A DNA stretch of 64,000 bases from Massilia sp. Leaf139 (GTDB lineage Bacteria > Pseudomonadota > Gammaproteobacteria > Burkholderiales > Burkholderiaceae_D): NCBI RefSeq assembly GCF_001424165.1, contig NZ_LMOJ01000023.1, forward strand, positions 124,001 through 188,000. Direction: 5' to 3'. The notes below the pieces were generated by a model. The model saw nothing but the letters and a program-made list of their open reading frames with translations, ran no database searches and had not been told where the DNA came from. This document shows, in pieces, positions 17,592-26,809 of the stretch (position 1 is its first letter; each line of letters opens with the position of its first letter). Both the position numbers and the translations under genes were made by a program.

Positions 17592-19460
17592 ATGACCCTC
17601 CGCATTCTGAAAACCGCAACGCTGCTGGCGCTCGCGGTCTGTTCCACCCTGGCGCTGGCGGACGATCCGCCAGGCCGGGTCGGCCGCGTCGCCCTGACCC
17701 AAGGCCAAGTCAGCATCAGCAGCCCCGGCGAGACGGCGAATGCGGCACTGGTGAACTGGCCGGTCACCTCCAACCAGACGATTTCGACGGCGCCGGGCGC
17801 ACGCACCGAGCTGCGCATCGGCTCGACCGCCATCCGCCTCGACGGCGATTCGGCGCTCGAAGTCGTCCAGCTCGACGATGAGCAGCTGCGCCTGCGCCTG
17901 CACTACGGCAGCGCCAGCATCCGCGTCGCCAGTGCCGAGGTGGCGGGCAGCTTCGAACTCACCACGCCGCAGGCGCGCGTGCTGCTGCAGCAGCCGGGAC
18001 GCGTGCGCGTGGACGCCGAACGCCTGCGCGACACCAGCAGCATCCGCGTGTTCGAAGGCGTGGCCACCGTCGAAGGCGGCGGCGAGCGCCTGACGGTACG
18101 GGGCGGGCGCAGCGCCGAGATGCAGGGCAGCAATTTACGGATGACGCAAGCCGTGAACGATGCCTTCGACGACTGGGCGGCGCAGCGCGACCGCGAAAGC
18201 GCGGCGGTGCACGCCACCCGCTACGTGCCGGCCGAGATGACCGGCTACGAGGAACTCGACCGCTACGGCAGCTGGCGCGACGACAGCGAATTCGGCGCCC
18301 TGTGGACGCCCTCGGTAGCATCGACCTGGGTGCCCTACCGTGACGGCCGCTGGACCTGGGTCGCGCCCTGGGGTTGGACCTGGGTCGACAATGCGCCCTG
18401 GGGCTATGCGCCCTTTCACTACGGACGCTGGGTGCATGTCAACAACCGCTGGGCCTGGGCGCCGGGGCGCCTGGAGAGCCGTCCGGTGTGGGCGCCGGCC
18501 CTGGTGGGCTGGGTCGGCGGCGCCGGCTGGAGCATCCATGCCGATACCCGTCCTTCGCTGGCCCAGGGCTGGTATCCGCTGTCGCCCTACGACCGCTATG
18601 TGCCGGGCTACCGGCTCTCCGATCAACACCTGCGCCGGCTGAATCCGCGCGACGGGCGCCATGACGGCAAGCGCGACGGCCGCCACGATTATCGCCAGCG
18701 CGGTTTGACCGTGGTGCCGCAGGAGCGCTTCGGCGGGCGCGGCGAAGTCGTCGTCAACCACGATGCACGCGCCACCCCGCCACGCAACTGGCAGGCGACG
18801 CCGGGTGCGCAGCCGCCGGTGCCGCGCAGCTGGCGCGAGCGCAATGGCGACGACACGCGCCGGGCGGATAGTCGCGACGGCCGCTGGGAAGGACGCGACC
18901 GCGACGGCGATGGCCGGCGCGACGGCCGCGAAGGCTGGCGCCGTCCGGACGCCCAGCCGGGCCCCATCACCACGACGCCGCCGGCCGTGCCGGCGCCGTC
19001 TTCGGGCGTCGTCCAGCAGCCGGGCGTGATCACGACCGCGCCGCAGCCGACCCCGCAGCGCGACTGGCGCAACCGGGACGGACGCGATGGCCGCGATCCG
19101 CTCGAGGATGGCCCGCGCCAGCGCCGCTTCGGCCAGCGCGACGAGGCGGCGCCGCAGCCCTTTACCCCGCGCGGCGGCACCGGCGGCATGATGGAAGCGG
19201 CCGCGGCGCGGGCGCAAGCCCAGGCGCAGGCGCAGGCGCAAGCCCAGATGCAGATGCAGGCGCAACGGCAAGCCGCCGCCGCGGTGGCGCCGCCGCCGCG
19301 CGCAATGCCGAGCCCGCCGCCGCAGGCCGCGCCGCGCCAGGAAGCGCCAGCGCGCCAGGAAGCGCGGCAGGAAGCACCAGCGCGTCAGGAAGTACGCCAG
19401 GAAGCCCCGCGCCGCGCCGAACCGCGGCCGCGCGACAACATCCGCCAGATGGAGCGTTGA
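17592..19460 (+). CDS. Secreted FecR-domain protein with DUF6600 and low-complexity tail
   Basis: 622 aa from the ATG at 17592 with AGGAG six bases upstream. Signal peptide MTLRILKTATLLALAVCSTLALA. A FecR-like beta domain covers about residues 30-180 (RVGRVALTQGQVSI, TELRIGSTAIRLDGDSALE, FEGVATVEGGGERLTVRGG). Residues 220-335 are tryptophan-rich (WVAPWGWTWVDNAPWGYAPF), matching DUF6600. The rest is disordered, with RDGR/GRD repeats, proline-rich stretches, a run of QA dipeptides near 580 and repeated RQEAPA units. Unlike true FecR there is no adjacent sigma factor or cytoplasmic sensor domain. Predicted periplasmic or outer-membrane-associated; function unknown. Confidence 0.85.
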   Translation: MTLRILKTATLLALAVCSTLALADDPPGRVGRVALTQGQVSISSPGETANAALVNWPVTSNQTISTAPGARTELRIGSTAIRLDGDSALEVVQLDDEQLRLRLHYGSASIRVASAEVAGSFELTTPQARVLLQQPGRVRVDAERLRDTSSIRVFEGVATVEGGGERLTVRGGRSAEMQGSNLRMTQAVNDAFDDWAAQRDRESAAVHATRYVPAEMTGYEELDRYGSWRDDSEFGALWTPSVASTWVPYRDGRWTWVAPWGWTWVDNAPWGYAPFHYGRWVHVNNRWAWAPGRLESRPVWAPALVGWVGGAGWSIHADTRPSLAQGWYPLSPYDRYVPGYRLSDQHLRRLNPRDGRHDGKRDGRHDYRQRGLTVVPQERFGGRGEVVVNHDARATPPRNWQATPGAQPPVPRSWRERNGDDTRRADSRDGRWEGRDRDGDGRRDGREGWRRPDAQPGPITTTPPAVPAPSSGVVQQPGVITTAPQPTPQRDWRNRDGRDGRDPLEDGPRQRRFGQRDEAAPQPFTPRGGTGGMMEAAAARAQAQAQAQAQAQMQMQAQRQAAAAVAPPPRAMPSPPPQAAPRQEAPARQEARQEAPARQEVRQEAPRRAEPRPRDNIRQMER

Positions 19461-19536
19461 CGCCCTCTCCTGCCGACCGGCAATTGCACGCGCCGGTCGC
19501 GCATTGGCTACAATGGCGTTTTGCACAGGAGCCATC

Positions 19537-19803
19537 ATGGACCCGAAAGACTCTCTCATCGAATACCCGAGCGACTTCCCGATCAAGGTGATGGGCCCGA
19601 CGCACGACGCTTTTGCCACCACGATCGTCGAAGTGGTCTGCGGCTACGACCCGACCTTCCACGACGGCCGCATGGAAGTGCGTCCTTCCGGCAAGGGCAA
19701 TTACACGGGCCTGACCTGCACCGTGCGCGCCACCAGCCGCGCCCAGCTCGATGATTTATATCGCGCCCTGTCGGCGCATCCGATGGTCAAGATCGTCATG
19801 TAA
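19537..19803 (+). CDS. ybeD: DUF493 family protein (YbeD)
   Basis: 88 aa, ACT-like small domain. It begins MDPKDSLIEYPSDFPIKVMG and ends SAHPMVKIVM, with SGKGNYTGLTCTVRATSRAQLDDLYRAL between, the YbeD pattern. The start at 19537 has CAGGAG upstream; the longer frame from 19504 is not supported. Its position directly before lipB and lipA is the conserved arrangement in proteobacteria, and a regulatory role in lipoate metabolism has been suggested on that basis only. Confidence 0.93.
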   Translation: MDPKDSLIEYPSDFPIKVMGPTHDAFATTIVEVVCGYDPTFHDGRMEVRPSGKGNYTGLTCTVRATSRAQLDDLYRALSAHPMVKIVM

Positions 19804-19881
19804 GACCGGGGGCCGCTGCAGGCAAGGCGGCGGGCACTGGCATATAATGTCTGGGCTGTCCACCTTCCCCGACCGGATCCC

Positions 19882-20577
19882 ATGCATGTACCCCGCCCCG
19901 CCGGCCCGCTGATTCGCGCGCTGGGCCGCGCCGACTACGAACCCGTGTTTGCCGCGATGCGCGCGTTCACCGATGCGCGCACGCCCGAGACGCCCGATGA
20001 ACTCTGGATCGTCGAGCATCCGCCGGTGTTCACGCTGGGACTCGGCGCCGACCGCGGCCACCTGCTGGCCGGGCCCGGCGTGCCGGCGCACGACATTCCC
20101 GTGGTGCAGACCGACCGCGGCGGCGAAGTGACCTATCACGGGCCCGGCCAGGCCGTGGTCTACCTGCTGATGGATCTGCGCCGCAACAAGCCGGGCGGCA
20201 AGTTGTACGCCCGGCAATTTGTGGAAAAAATCGAACAGGCGGTCATCGACGTGCTGGCGGCGTATAATCTCGGCGGTGAACGCGTTGCCGGTGCGCCCGG
20301 CATTTATATTGCCGCCGGCCCGCGCCGCGGCGCCAAGATCGCCGCGCTGGGTCTCAAAGTGCGCGGCAACGGCTGCACTTACCACGGGGTCTCGCTGAAC
20401 GTGGCGATGGATCTGGCCCCGTTCACATGGATTAACCCCTGCGGCTATTCCGGCCTCTCCACCGTCGACATGCGCACCATGGGCATCGAGGTGCCGCTGG
20501 CGGACGTGCAGAACGCATTGGCGCACGCCCTCGTGACCCAGCTGGCGCCGGGCGCCGAACCGAACAACTCCAACTGA
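19882..20577 (+). CDS. lipB: Octanoyl-(acyl carrier protein):protein octanoyltransferase LipB
   Basis: Transfers octanoate from acyl carrier protein to lipoyl domains, the first step of lipoate synthesis. 231 aa. Landmarks are [47 protein letters not shown] (the RGG/YHGPGQ signature), [25 protein letters not shown] with the conserved lysine and cysteine of the catalytic pair, and [11 protein letters not shown]. Complete. Followed 23 bases later by lipA. Confidence 0.96.
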   Translation: MHVPRPAGPLIRALGRADYEPVFAAMRAFTDARTPETPDELWIVEHPPVFTLGLGADRGHLLAGPGVPAHDIPVVQTDRGGEVTYHGPGQAVVYLLMDLRRNKPGGKLYARQFVEKIEQAVIDVLAAYNLGGERVAGAPGIYIAAGPRRGAKIAALGLKVRGNGCTYHGVSLNVAMDLAPFTWINPCGYSGLSTVDMRTMGIEVPLADVQNALAHALVTQLAPGAEPNNSN

Positions 20578-20600
20578 CAGCCCGCCTGGGCTCGAGCGAT

Positions 20601-21587
20601 ATGACTACCGACACCGATACCGGTCTGACTCCCGCCTACAACGCCCTCGAGAAACAGAAGGGTGCAAACAAAACCTCGCGCATCCCGATCAAGATCGTGC
20701 CGATCGCCGATGCCGAGCGCCTGAAAAAGCCGGACTGGATCCGGGTGAAGGCGGCGACCGCCTCCTCGCGCTTCTACGAGATCAAGGACATCCTGCGCGC
20801 CAACAACCTGGTCACCGTCTGCGAAGAAGCGAGCTGCCCGAACATCGGCGAATGCTTCGGCAAGGGCACCGCGACCTTCATGATCATGGGCGACAAGTGC
20901 ACCCGCCGCTGCCCGTTCTGCGACGTCGGCCACGGCCGTCCGGATCCGCTCGACGTCAACGAGCCGGGCAACCTGGCGAAAACCATCGCCGACCTGCGCC
21001 TGTCGTATGTCGTGATCACCTCGGTCGACCGCGACGATTTACGGGACGGCGGCGCCGGCCATTTCGTCGAGTGCATCACCAAGACCCGCGCCCTGTCGCC
21101 TAACACCAAGATCGAAGTGCTGGTGCCCGACTTCCGCGGCCGCCTCGAAAAGGCGCTGAACATCTTCGCCGACGGCCTGCCCGACGTCATGAACCACAAC
21201 CTGGAAACGGTGCCGCGCCTGTACAAGGAAGCCCGTCCGGGCGCCGACTACACGCACTCGCTGGTGCTGCTGCGCGACTTTAAAAAGATGTACCCGAACG
21301 CGGTGACCAAGTCGGGCATCATGGTCGGCCTCGGCGAAACCGACGAGGAAATCCTGCAGGTGATGCGCGACATGCGCGCACACGACATCGACATGCTGAC
21401 CATCGGCCAGTACCTGGCGCCGTCGAACTCGCACCTGCCGGTGCGCCGCTACGTGCACCCGGATCAATTCAAAAAATTCGAGGAAGCCGCCTACGAGATG
21501 GGTTTTGTCCATGCCGCCGTCGGCGCCATGGTGCGCTCCTCGTACCACGCGGATCAGCAGGCGCACAACGCCGGCGTGGCCGCCTGA
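20601..21587 (+). CDS. lipA: Lipoyl synthase LipA
   Basis: Radical SAM enzyme that inserts two sulfur atoms into protein-bound octanoate. 328 aa. Both clusters are present: the auxiliary cluster cysteines in [16 protein letters not shown] and the radical SAM CxxxCxxC in [13 protein letters not shown]. Further motifs are [19 protein letters not shown] and [11 protein letters not shown]. The C-terminal serine contributing to the auxiliary cluster fits [13 protein letters not shown]. Complete, ends in VAA just before a strong terminator. Confidence 0.97.
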   Translation: MTTDTDTGLTPAYNALEKQKGANKTSRIPIKIVPIADAERLKKPDWIRVKAATASSRFYEIKDILRANNLVTVCEEASCPNIGECFGKGTATFMIMGDKCTRRCPFCDVGHGRPDPLDVNEPGNLAKTIADLRLSYVVITSVDRDDLRDGGAGHFVECITKTRALSPNTKIEVLVPDFRGRLEKALNIFADGLPDVMNHNLETVPRLYKEARPGADYTHSLVLLRDFKKMYPNAVTKSGIMVGLGETDEEILQVMRDMRAHDIDMLTIGQYLAPSNSHLPVRRYVHPDQFKKFEEAAYEMGFVHAAVGAMVRSSYHADQQAHNAGVAA

Positions 21588-21606
21588 GCGCTTCGCTCGC
21601 CCAATG

Positions 21607-21634
21607 AAAACGGCCTCCGCGGAGGCCGTTTTTT
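21607..21634. terminator. Intrinsic terminator between lipA and the pilus secretin gene
   Basis: AAAACGGCCTCC pairs with GGAGGCCGTTTT around a CGCG centre and is followed by a T-run. It sits in the 66-base gap between convergent genes and can end both lipA and the long pilus operon. Confidence 0.93.
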
Positions 21635-21653
21635 CTATTGGCGCGCGATGCGC

Positions 21654-23000
21654 TTACTGCAGCGTCGCCGGCACCGCGAACTTGTTTTGCAATTCCCCTT
21701 CGACGCCTTCGACGCGCTCGATCACCTGCGCATCGGCGCCCGTCGTGCGGGTCGGGACGATGCGCGGCGTGATCAGGACGATCGTCTCGGTCGAGCTGCC
21801 GGTGGCCTCGTCGTTGGAAAACAGCTTGCCGATGCCCGGCACGTCGCCCAGCAGCGGCACGCCGCTGCGGCGCAGGCCGGAGCTGGCCTTGATCAGGCCG
21901 CCGATCAGGATCGCCTGCCCGTTCTCCGCCACCAGCTGGGTGTTCACTTCGGTCGTCTTCTTCGACGGGATCCCGCCCAGGAAGGAACCCGAGCTGATTT
22001 CCGGACGCACGCGCAGCGCGATGCGGCCATCAGTATCAACCGAGGGCGTCACGCGCAGGATCACGCCGGTCTCGAGGAACTGGATGGTTTCGGTGGTGAC
22101 GTTGTTGATCGTCGTCGTCACCCGGTAGCCCAGCTTGTCGCCGATGTTGGTCGTCGCTTCCTGGTTCTCCAGCGTCAGCAGCTTCGGCGTGGCCAGCGTG
22201 CGCACCCGGCCCTTGTTGCTCAGGGCGTTCAGGTAGAGGTCGACGTTGTTGTTCACAAAATTGAAGACCAGGCCCGGCGTGGTGCGCGTGACCAGGCCGG
22301 TGGTGCCGATGCGGCTGATGTTGTCGCCGCTGCCGCTGAAGATCTTGTTCCACTCGATGCCGAAGTTCTGGTTGTCGTCGAGTGTGATCTCGAGGATCTT
22401 CGCTTCGATCATGATCTGCTGCGGCTGGGTGTCGATCTCGCGCAGCAGGGCGGCGATGCGCTTGATGCCGTCCGGCGTGTCCTCGACCACCACCATGCGC
22501 CGCGTCGGCAGCACGGTGACCTTGCCACCGCGGCCGACGTGTTTACCGAGGATGTCGGCTACCAGCTGCGGCTCCGAATACAGCACTTTTAAGGCCTTCA
22601 CTTCCAATTGGCCCGAGGCCACCGGCGCCGGGGCGGCGCTGTCGGCGGGATTGACGATCATGTAGCCGTTGTCGCGGGGGACGACCTGGTAGCCGCCGGC
22701 TTCGGCGATTGCGTAGATCGCCTGGCGCGGCGTCATGTCGTACAGGCTGACGGCCACGTTGCCGGTCACGCCCTTGCCGAGCATGATGTTGACCCGCTCG
22801 TGGCGCGAGATCATCTCGAACAGCTCGGCGATCGGGGTGTCGCGAAACACGAAGGAGGTCGGCGCGCCGGCAGTCGGCGCGGTCGTCGACGAGACCGCGG
22901 TGGCCGGCTGCGCGGGCGCCGCCTGCGGCTTCGCGGCCGCATTCAGAGTGGCGGCCAGCAGCGCCGCCGTGACTGTCACATGGATGAGATTGTGCTTCAT
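21654..23000 (-). CDS. mshL: MshL-like secretin of the pilus system
   Basis: Outer-membrane pore for pilus passage, 448 aa. The start at 23000 gives a signal peptide (VTVTAALLAATLNAAAK) and overlaps the stop of the preceding gene (ATGA). An STN-type domain (FVFRDTPIAELFEMISRHERV) covers about residues 48-110; an N-domain (LEVKALKVLYSEPQLVADILGKHV) follows. The secretin core has VLPTRRMVVVEDTPDGIKRI, VRTLATPKLLTLENQEA and the closing signature VPLLGDVPGIGKLFSN. No lipobox is seen, so a pilotin would act in trans. Last gene of the operon. Confidence 0.9.
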   Translation of the reverse strand: MKHNLIHVTVTAALLAATLNAAAKPQAAPAQPATAVSSTTAPTAGAPTSFVFRDTPIAELFEMISRHERVNIMLGKGVTGNVAVSLYDMTPRQAIYAIAEAGGYQVVPRDNGYMIVNPADSAAPAPVASGQLEVKALKVLYSEPQLVADILGKHVGRGGKVTVLPTRRMVVVEDTPDGIKRIAALLREIDTQPQQIMIEAKILEITLDDNQNFGIEWNKIFSGSGDNISRIGTTGLVTRTTPGLVFNFVNNNVDLYLNALSNKGRVRTLATPKLLTLENQEATTNIGDKLGYRVTTTINNVTTETIQFLETGVILRVTPSVDTDGRIALRVRPEISSGSFLGGIPSKKTTEVNTQLVAENGQAILIGGLIKASSGLRRSGVPLLGDVPGIGKLFSNDEATGSSTETIVLITPRIVPTRTTGADAQVIERVEGVEGELQNKFAVPATLQ

Positions 23001-23320
23001 TTGCGGCTTGCCTCGTTCAGTACCAGGACGCTTTTCACACCACGCTTGTCGAGCGTGACGCCGCGTTCGTCCACCTTGATCAGTTGATAGTCGCCGAACC
23101 ACTCGCCGACGGCGAGGATCTGGCCATTGATGTTCGCCAGCGCGCGTCCCGGCGCCACCATCACGGCGCGCAGCTGCGGCGCCGGCGGCGGCGCTTCGGC
23201 TTCGGCCTCAACGGCGCGTACTTGCGGGGCGGGACGCGCGAACGGGTCGCGCAGCGGCTGCGCCGTGGCCAACAGCGGCACGAGTGCCAGTGCCAGTGCG
23301 GCGGCCAGGATTTGCTTCAT
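22997..23320 (-). CDS. mshK: MshK/PilP-like periplasmic pilus assembly protein
   Basis: 107 aa with a signal peptide (LAAALALALVPLLATAQP) then LRDPFARP, the usual start of PilP/MshK/GspC-type linkers. A single small beta domain follows (LRAVMVAPGRALANINGQILAVGEWFGDYQLIKVDERGVTL). It would link the inner-membrane platform to the secretin. Much shorter than PilP (about 175 aa), as is normal for MshK. Four-base overlaps with both neighbours. Confidence 0.82.
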   Translation of the reverse strand: MKQILAAALALALVPLLATAQPLRDPFARPAPQVRAVEAEAEAPPPAPQLRAVMVAPGRALANINGQILAVGEWFGDYQLIKVDERGVTLDKRGVKSVLVLNEASRK

Positions 23321-23907
23321 GGCTTGCTTTCCTGCGGCCGGAAGGCCGCGATACGAATCTTCATGCTCACCTGTCCGGGCGTGGCGGCCGGGTGCATCTC
23401 GAAGCTGGCGATCGACAGGTTCGGCTGCGCGCGCTCGATCGCGCCCATCCAGGCCAGCAGGGAGGCATACGGGCCGCTGACCTCGGCGTCGACGCCGCCC
23501 TGGGTAAAGGCGAGCAGGGCTTCCTCGGGCGCCGGGGTGACGCCGTCCAGGGTGACACCCTGCGCCTGCGCCAACGCGCCCAGTTCGGCCACCAGGCCGA
23601 CCAGTGCTTGGGTTGATCCTTGCGCCGATCCCTGCGCCGGTGCTTGCGCGGGGGCGGCGCCGAGGCGTTTGGCCAGGGTCTCGGTTTCGGTTTCGAGCGC
23701 CGCCAGTTGCGTGGCCAGGGCGCGCGGGTCGGTGCCGGCCAGCGCCAGCTGCGCCGCTTCCGCGCGCACGGCGCGCAGCGAGGCCAGCGGCGCGCGCACG
23801 CCGTAAAACCAGAGCGCGGCGGCCAGGATCAGGAGCAGCCCCGCGCCCATCAGGTGCAGCTGGCGCGCCGGCAGCGCGGCCGCCTTGCGGATCAGGGTCG
23901 GGTTCAT
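23317..23907 (-). CDS. mshJ: MshJ/PilO-like inner-membrane pilus assembly protein
   Basis: 196 aa. One transmembrane helix near residues 19-37 (LMGAGLLLILAAALWFYGV), a coiled-coil stretch (residues about 40-80, LRAVRAEAAQLALAG ... LAALETETETLAKRLG), an AQ-rich linker (APAQAPAQGSAQGSTQ) and a C-terminal ferredoxin-like domain (LVAELGALAQAQGVTLDGV ... VDAEVSGPYASLLAWMGAIE). This order is that of PilO/MshJ. Overlaps ATGA with the genes on either side. Partner of the PilN-like protein encoded upstream. Confidence 0.84.
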   Translation of the reverse strand: MNPTLIRKAAALPARQLHLMGAGLLLILAAALWFYGVRAPLASLRAVRAEAAQLALAGTDPRALATQLAALETETETLAKRLGAAPAQAPAQGSAQGSTQALVGLVAELGALAQAQGVTLDGVTPAPEEALLAFTQGGVDAEVSGPYASLLAWMGAIERAQPNLSIASFEMHPAATPGQVSMKIRIAAFRPQESKP

Positions 23908-24551
23908 CGTGCGTCCTCGCGTTTGACCAGGGTGGCGCTGGCGTTGAAGCCGACGGTGCTGCCGTCCTCTTGCGCCGCCGTGCTGCTGTTCAGGAAGCGC
24001 ACGTTGGCCAGATTCGGATCGGCGGCCAGCGCCCCGAGGAAGGCTGTCATCGCGCTGTTGTCCTGGGCTTGCGCGCCGATCTCGATTTGCGTGCCCAGGC
24101 GCCAGGCCTGCAGCGCGCCGTTCGGGGTCGGGGCCTGCACAGTGCCGGGCGGGAGTGGGGCGGGCGGCGCCGCCTGCAGCAATTCCTGGGTACGCGCAAA
24201 GCGCAGCCGCTCGAACCAGACCTTGTCGTTGAGCGCGCCCTGCAGGCTGGCGCCCAGCGCCGCGACTTCGCCCGTGCCGCGCAGGGCGGAGAGGGCGGCG
24301 ACGTTGCCCGACAGGCCGTCCTTGCGTGCCTGCGCGGCAATCAGCCGGGTGCGCATCGTGTCGGCCTGGCCCGAGCTTGCGCGCTGCTGTTCCAGCAGCG
24401 GCGTTTCCACCGCCAGGCGCCAGCGCAGCAGCGCACTGGCGCCGCCGCCGACGAGCAGCAGCAGCGCCAGCACGCCGCCGTAGACGCTCAAGGTGCGCCG
24501 TACGCGCAGCCCCTCGCGGTAGCTGCGCGGGATCATGTCGATGTCAGCCAT
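23904..24551 (-). CDS. PilN-like inner-membrane pilus assembly protein
   Basis: 215 aa. It opens MADIDMIPRSYREGLRVRR, close to the PilN cytoplasmic INLLP-type motif that binds PilM, followed by a single membrane helix (VYGGVLALLLLVGGGASALL, residues about 24-43) and a periplasmic domain with a coiled-coil start. The end has FLNSSTAAQEDGSTVGFNASATLV. In MSHA loci this role is filled by the second MshI protein. Overlaps the PilM-like gene by eight bases. Confidence 0.82.
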   Translation of the reverse strand: MADIDMIPRSYREGLRVRRTLSVYGGVLALLLLVGGGASALLRWRLAVETPLLEQQRASSGQADTMRTRLIAAQARKDGLSGNVAALSALRGTGEVAALGASLQGALNDKVWFERLRFARTQELLQAAPPAPLPPGTVQAPTPNGALQAWRLGTQIEIGAQAQDNSAMTAFLGALAADPNLANVRFLNSSTAAQEDGSTVGFNASATLVKREDAR

Positions 24552-25644
24552 GGGCGCCTCCGCGCAATGCCAGGCCGGCTGCCAGGGCGATGCCGTGGGT
24601 GTCGCTGCCGACCGGCGCCGACAGCGGCGCGCCGCCGAAGGCTTTATAAGGATCCAGCAGCTCGACCGGCAGGCGCACCAGTTCCTCGACCCGTTCCTGG
24701 ATATGGCGGTAGCGCGCCACGCTGCCGTTCAGGTAGACGCGGCTGATCGCACTGCCGCGCGTGCGCGAGGCAACATACACCTGCGTGCGCACCAGCTCCT
24801 CGGCCAGCGCCGCGAATTCCTGGTACAGGATCTCGCGCACGGTGCGGCCGATGTCGGGCGCGGCGCCGCCGCCATGCGGCGCGCCGGCCGGGGTGCCGAT
24901 GCCGTGTTCGCGCAGCAGCGCCAGCGCCACCTCGCTGGAGAGCCCGAGCGCGCGCGACAGGCGGTCGACCAGCTGCATCTCGCCGAAATCGATCTCGCGG
25001 TCGAGCATCAGGCGCCGGCCCCAGATCACGGTCAGATAGCTTTTGCTGGCACCGAAATTGATCAGCAAGACCGACTGCTCGAAGTCTTCCTGCATCGCCG
25101 CCAGCAGGCGTGCGATCGCGGCCGGGCCGATGTCGAGCGCGACCGGCTCCAGCCCGGCGCTGCGCAGGGTTTCCAGGTAGGCCAGCACGCTGGCCGAGGC
25201 GGCCACCGCCGCCAGCACCTGTTTTTCGGGACCGGCCGCGTCGACACTGCGCACCTGGTAGTAGTCGACCACCGATTCGGTGGCCGCGCCGCCCAGCTGC
25301 TCGCGCACCGCCTTGGCCACGGCTTGCGGTTCGCTCTGGCCGCCCGGCACGTGCACCGTCAGCGGCAGGATGCGCACTTCGCTCGGCGCCAGCACCGACA
25401 CCACGCGCCGCCCGGCGAAGGGGGCGGATGACAAGGCCTCGCGCACGAAGGTTTTTAAACGGCGCGGGTCGGCCAGCAACTGGGCGCGCTCGAGCGGATA
25501 CGGCAGCGACAAGGCCGCGCGCACGACCGGGCCGGACGGCGAGGGCGCCGTTTGCAGCATATTTAGACGCTGGGCGGCGAAATCGAGGCCGATCGGCGCC
25601 GGCGCGGCGCCCTTGTTGACCAGTGCGGAGAGCCAGCTCTTCAT
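24544..25644 (-). CDS. mshI: PilM/MshI-like actin-fold pilus assembly protein
   Basis: Cytoplasmic actin-like ATPase-fold protein, 366 aa, that anchors PilN and couples it to the assembly ATPase. It begins MKSWLSALVNKGAAPAPIGLDFAAQRLNML; the IGLD segment corresponds to the phosphate-1 loop. VLLINFGASKSYLTVIWG near residue 192 is the second phosphate loop, and RVYLNGSVARYRHIQERVEELV is the adenosine motif region. Overlaps the diguanylate cyclase gene (ATGA) upstream and the PilN gene downstream. Confidence 0.86.
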   Translation of the reverse strand: MKSWLSALVNKGAAPAPIGLDFAAQRLNMLQTAPSPSGPVVRAALSLPYPLERAQLLADPRRLKTFVREALSSAPFAGRRVVSVLAPSEVRILPLTVHVPGGQSEPQAVAKAVREQLGGAATESVVDYYQVRSVDAAGPEKQVLAAVAASASVLAYLETLRSAGLEPVALDIGPAAIARLLAAMQEDFEQSVLLINFGASKSYLTVIWGRRLMLDREIDFGEMQLVDRLSRALGLSSEVALALLREHGIGTPAGAPHGGGAAPDIGRTVREILYQEFAALAEELVRTQVYVASRTRGSAISRVYLNGSVARYRHIQERVEELVRLPVELLDPYKAFGGAPLSAPVGSDTHGIALAAGLALRGGAHG

Positions 25645-26795
25645 GCCGCCGCCTGTGCCGGCGCGCCGGTGCGGATCGCATTCCCGCCCGCGTGCTTGGC
25701 CTCGTACAGCAGTTCGTCGGCCAGTTTATAGGCGCCGTCGAAGTGCAAGCCGCCCCCAAGCGGCAGCCGCACCAGACCCAGGCTGACCGTCGGCGTCACG
25801 CCGCAGGGCAGGGGAGACGCCATGTTCTGCGCGATCGATGCCAGCGCCGCTTCCACCCGCGCCGGCACGTCGGCACCGCACATCAGCAGCGCGAACTCGT
25901 CGCCGCCCAGGCGCGCCAGGTATTCGACGTCGCCCGCCAGGCCGCCGAACGCCGCCTGCACCGCGCGCAGCACGTCGTCGCCGCAGCCGTGGCCGAAGGT
26001 GTCGTTGATCGACTTAAAACGGTCGATGTCGAACAGGCCGAACCAGCAGGCGCGGCCTTGGTCATGGTGGTGCGCCACCACGCGGTCGAAGTCGCGCTCG
26101 ATATGGCGCCGGTTCCAGCAGCCGGTCAGGTGGTCGCGGTTGACCAGTTCGGTCAGTTCGCGCTGCGCCTGTTCCAGGTGAAAGCGCATGGTCAGATCGT
26201 GCTTGCGCAGGCCGAGCGCGCGCGCGACCAGCGCCAGCGAAATCACGGCCGCCACCAGCATCAGGCATTGCAGCACCCACAGGTCGAGCGCGGCGAAGCG
26301 GAAGCGGCTCAGGTAAGTAGAGGCGGTGAACATCAGGTAGATGGCGCCGGTGGTCAGCGCCGCTTCACGCAGGCCCCAGGGCACGACCGGCACCAGCATG
26401 ATCAACACGGCCACGGAGAGCAGCAGCATCGCGTGCAGGTGGCCCGAGCGCTGCGCCAGCAGCACCAGGGAGGAGCCGCACACCACCAGCAGCAACATCG
26501 CCAGCAGGTAGAGGGCGCGCAGTTGTTCCACTTTTGCGCTCGACAGGTAGATGTGCAGCGCCAGCAGGCACAACACGCCATACGTGTAGGTGTAAGAGGT
26601 GCCGAGGTCGAACACGGCCGACATGACGGCGGCCAGCGCCAGGAACAGCAGGGCGACCAGGCTCAATAGGGCGACGCCGCGCCGGGTTTCGCGCGTGATC
26701 ACGGGGGCGGCGTAGTCGCGCAGCTCCGCTGCGCCGAAGTCGAGGCAGCACCAGACGCCGGACAGCGCGTTGAAAGGGGAGGCAGTGGTTTTCAT
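25641..26795 (-). CDS. Membrane-bound GGDEF diguanylate cyclase inside the pilus operon
   Basis: Makes c-di-GMP from two GTP. 384 aa: six hydrophobic helices between residues 38 and 195 as a membrane sensor of unknown signal, then a GGDEF domain (HLTGCWNRRHIERDF near 222, FDIDRFKSINDTFGHGCGDDVL, active site RLGGDEFALL at residues 295-304). The allosteric inhibition site RxxD expected five residues before GGDEF reads GDVE, so product inhibition is probably lost. Translationally coupled (ATGA) to the PilM-like gene, which argues that its product is dedicated to the pilus system. Confidence 0.92.
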   Translation of the reverse strand: MKTTASPFNALSGVWCCLDFGAAELRDYAAPVITRETRRGVALLSLVALLFLALAAVMSAVFDLGTSYTYTYGVLCLLALHIYLSSAKVEQLRALYLLAMLLLVVCGSSLVLLAQRSGHLHAMLLLSVAVLIMLVPVVPWGLREAALTTGAIYLMFTASTYLSRFRFAALDLWVLQCLMLVAAVISLALVARALGLRKHDLTMRFHLEQAQRELTELVNRDHLTGCWNRRHIERDFDRVVAHHHDQGRACWFGLFDIDRFKSINDTFGHGCGDDVLRAVQAAFGGLAGDVEYLARLGGDEFALLMCGADVPARVEAALASIAQNMASPLPCGVTPTVSLGLVRLPLGGGLHFDGAYKLADELLYEAKHAGGNAIRTGAPAQAAA

Positions 26796-26809
26796 GGCCT
26801 GTGATGTTG

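Noticed and set aside
19190..19440. QA-dipeptide and RQEAPA repeat region considered as a non-coding tandem repeat
   Set aside because: It is in frame and continuous with the FecR/DUF6600 protein; treated as a low-complexity protein tail.
18135..19622. 495-residue minus-strand frame rich in Arg/Ala/Leu opposite the FecR/DUF6600 gene
   Set aside because: Low-complexity mirror of the repetitive plus-strand tail; no start signal and no domain.
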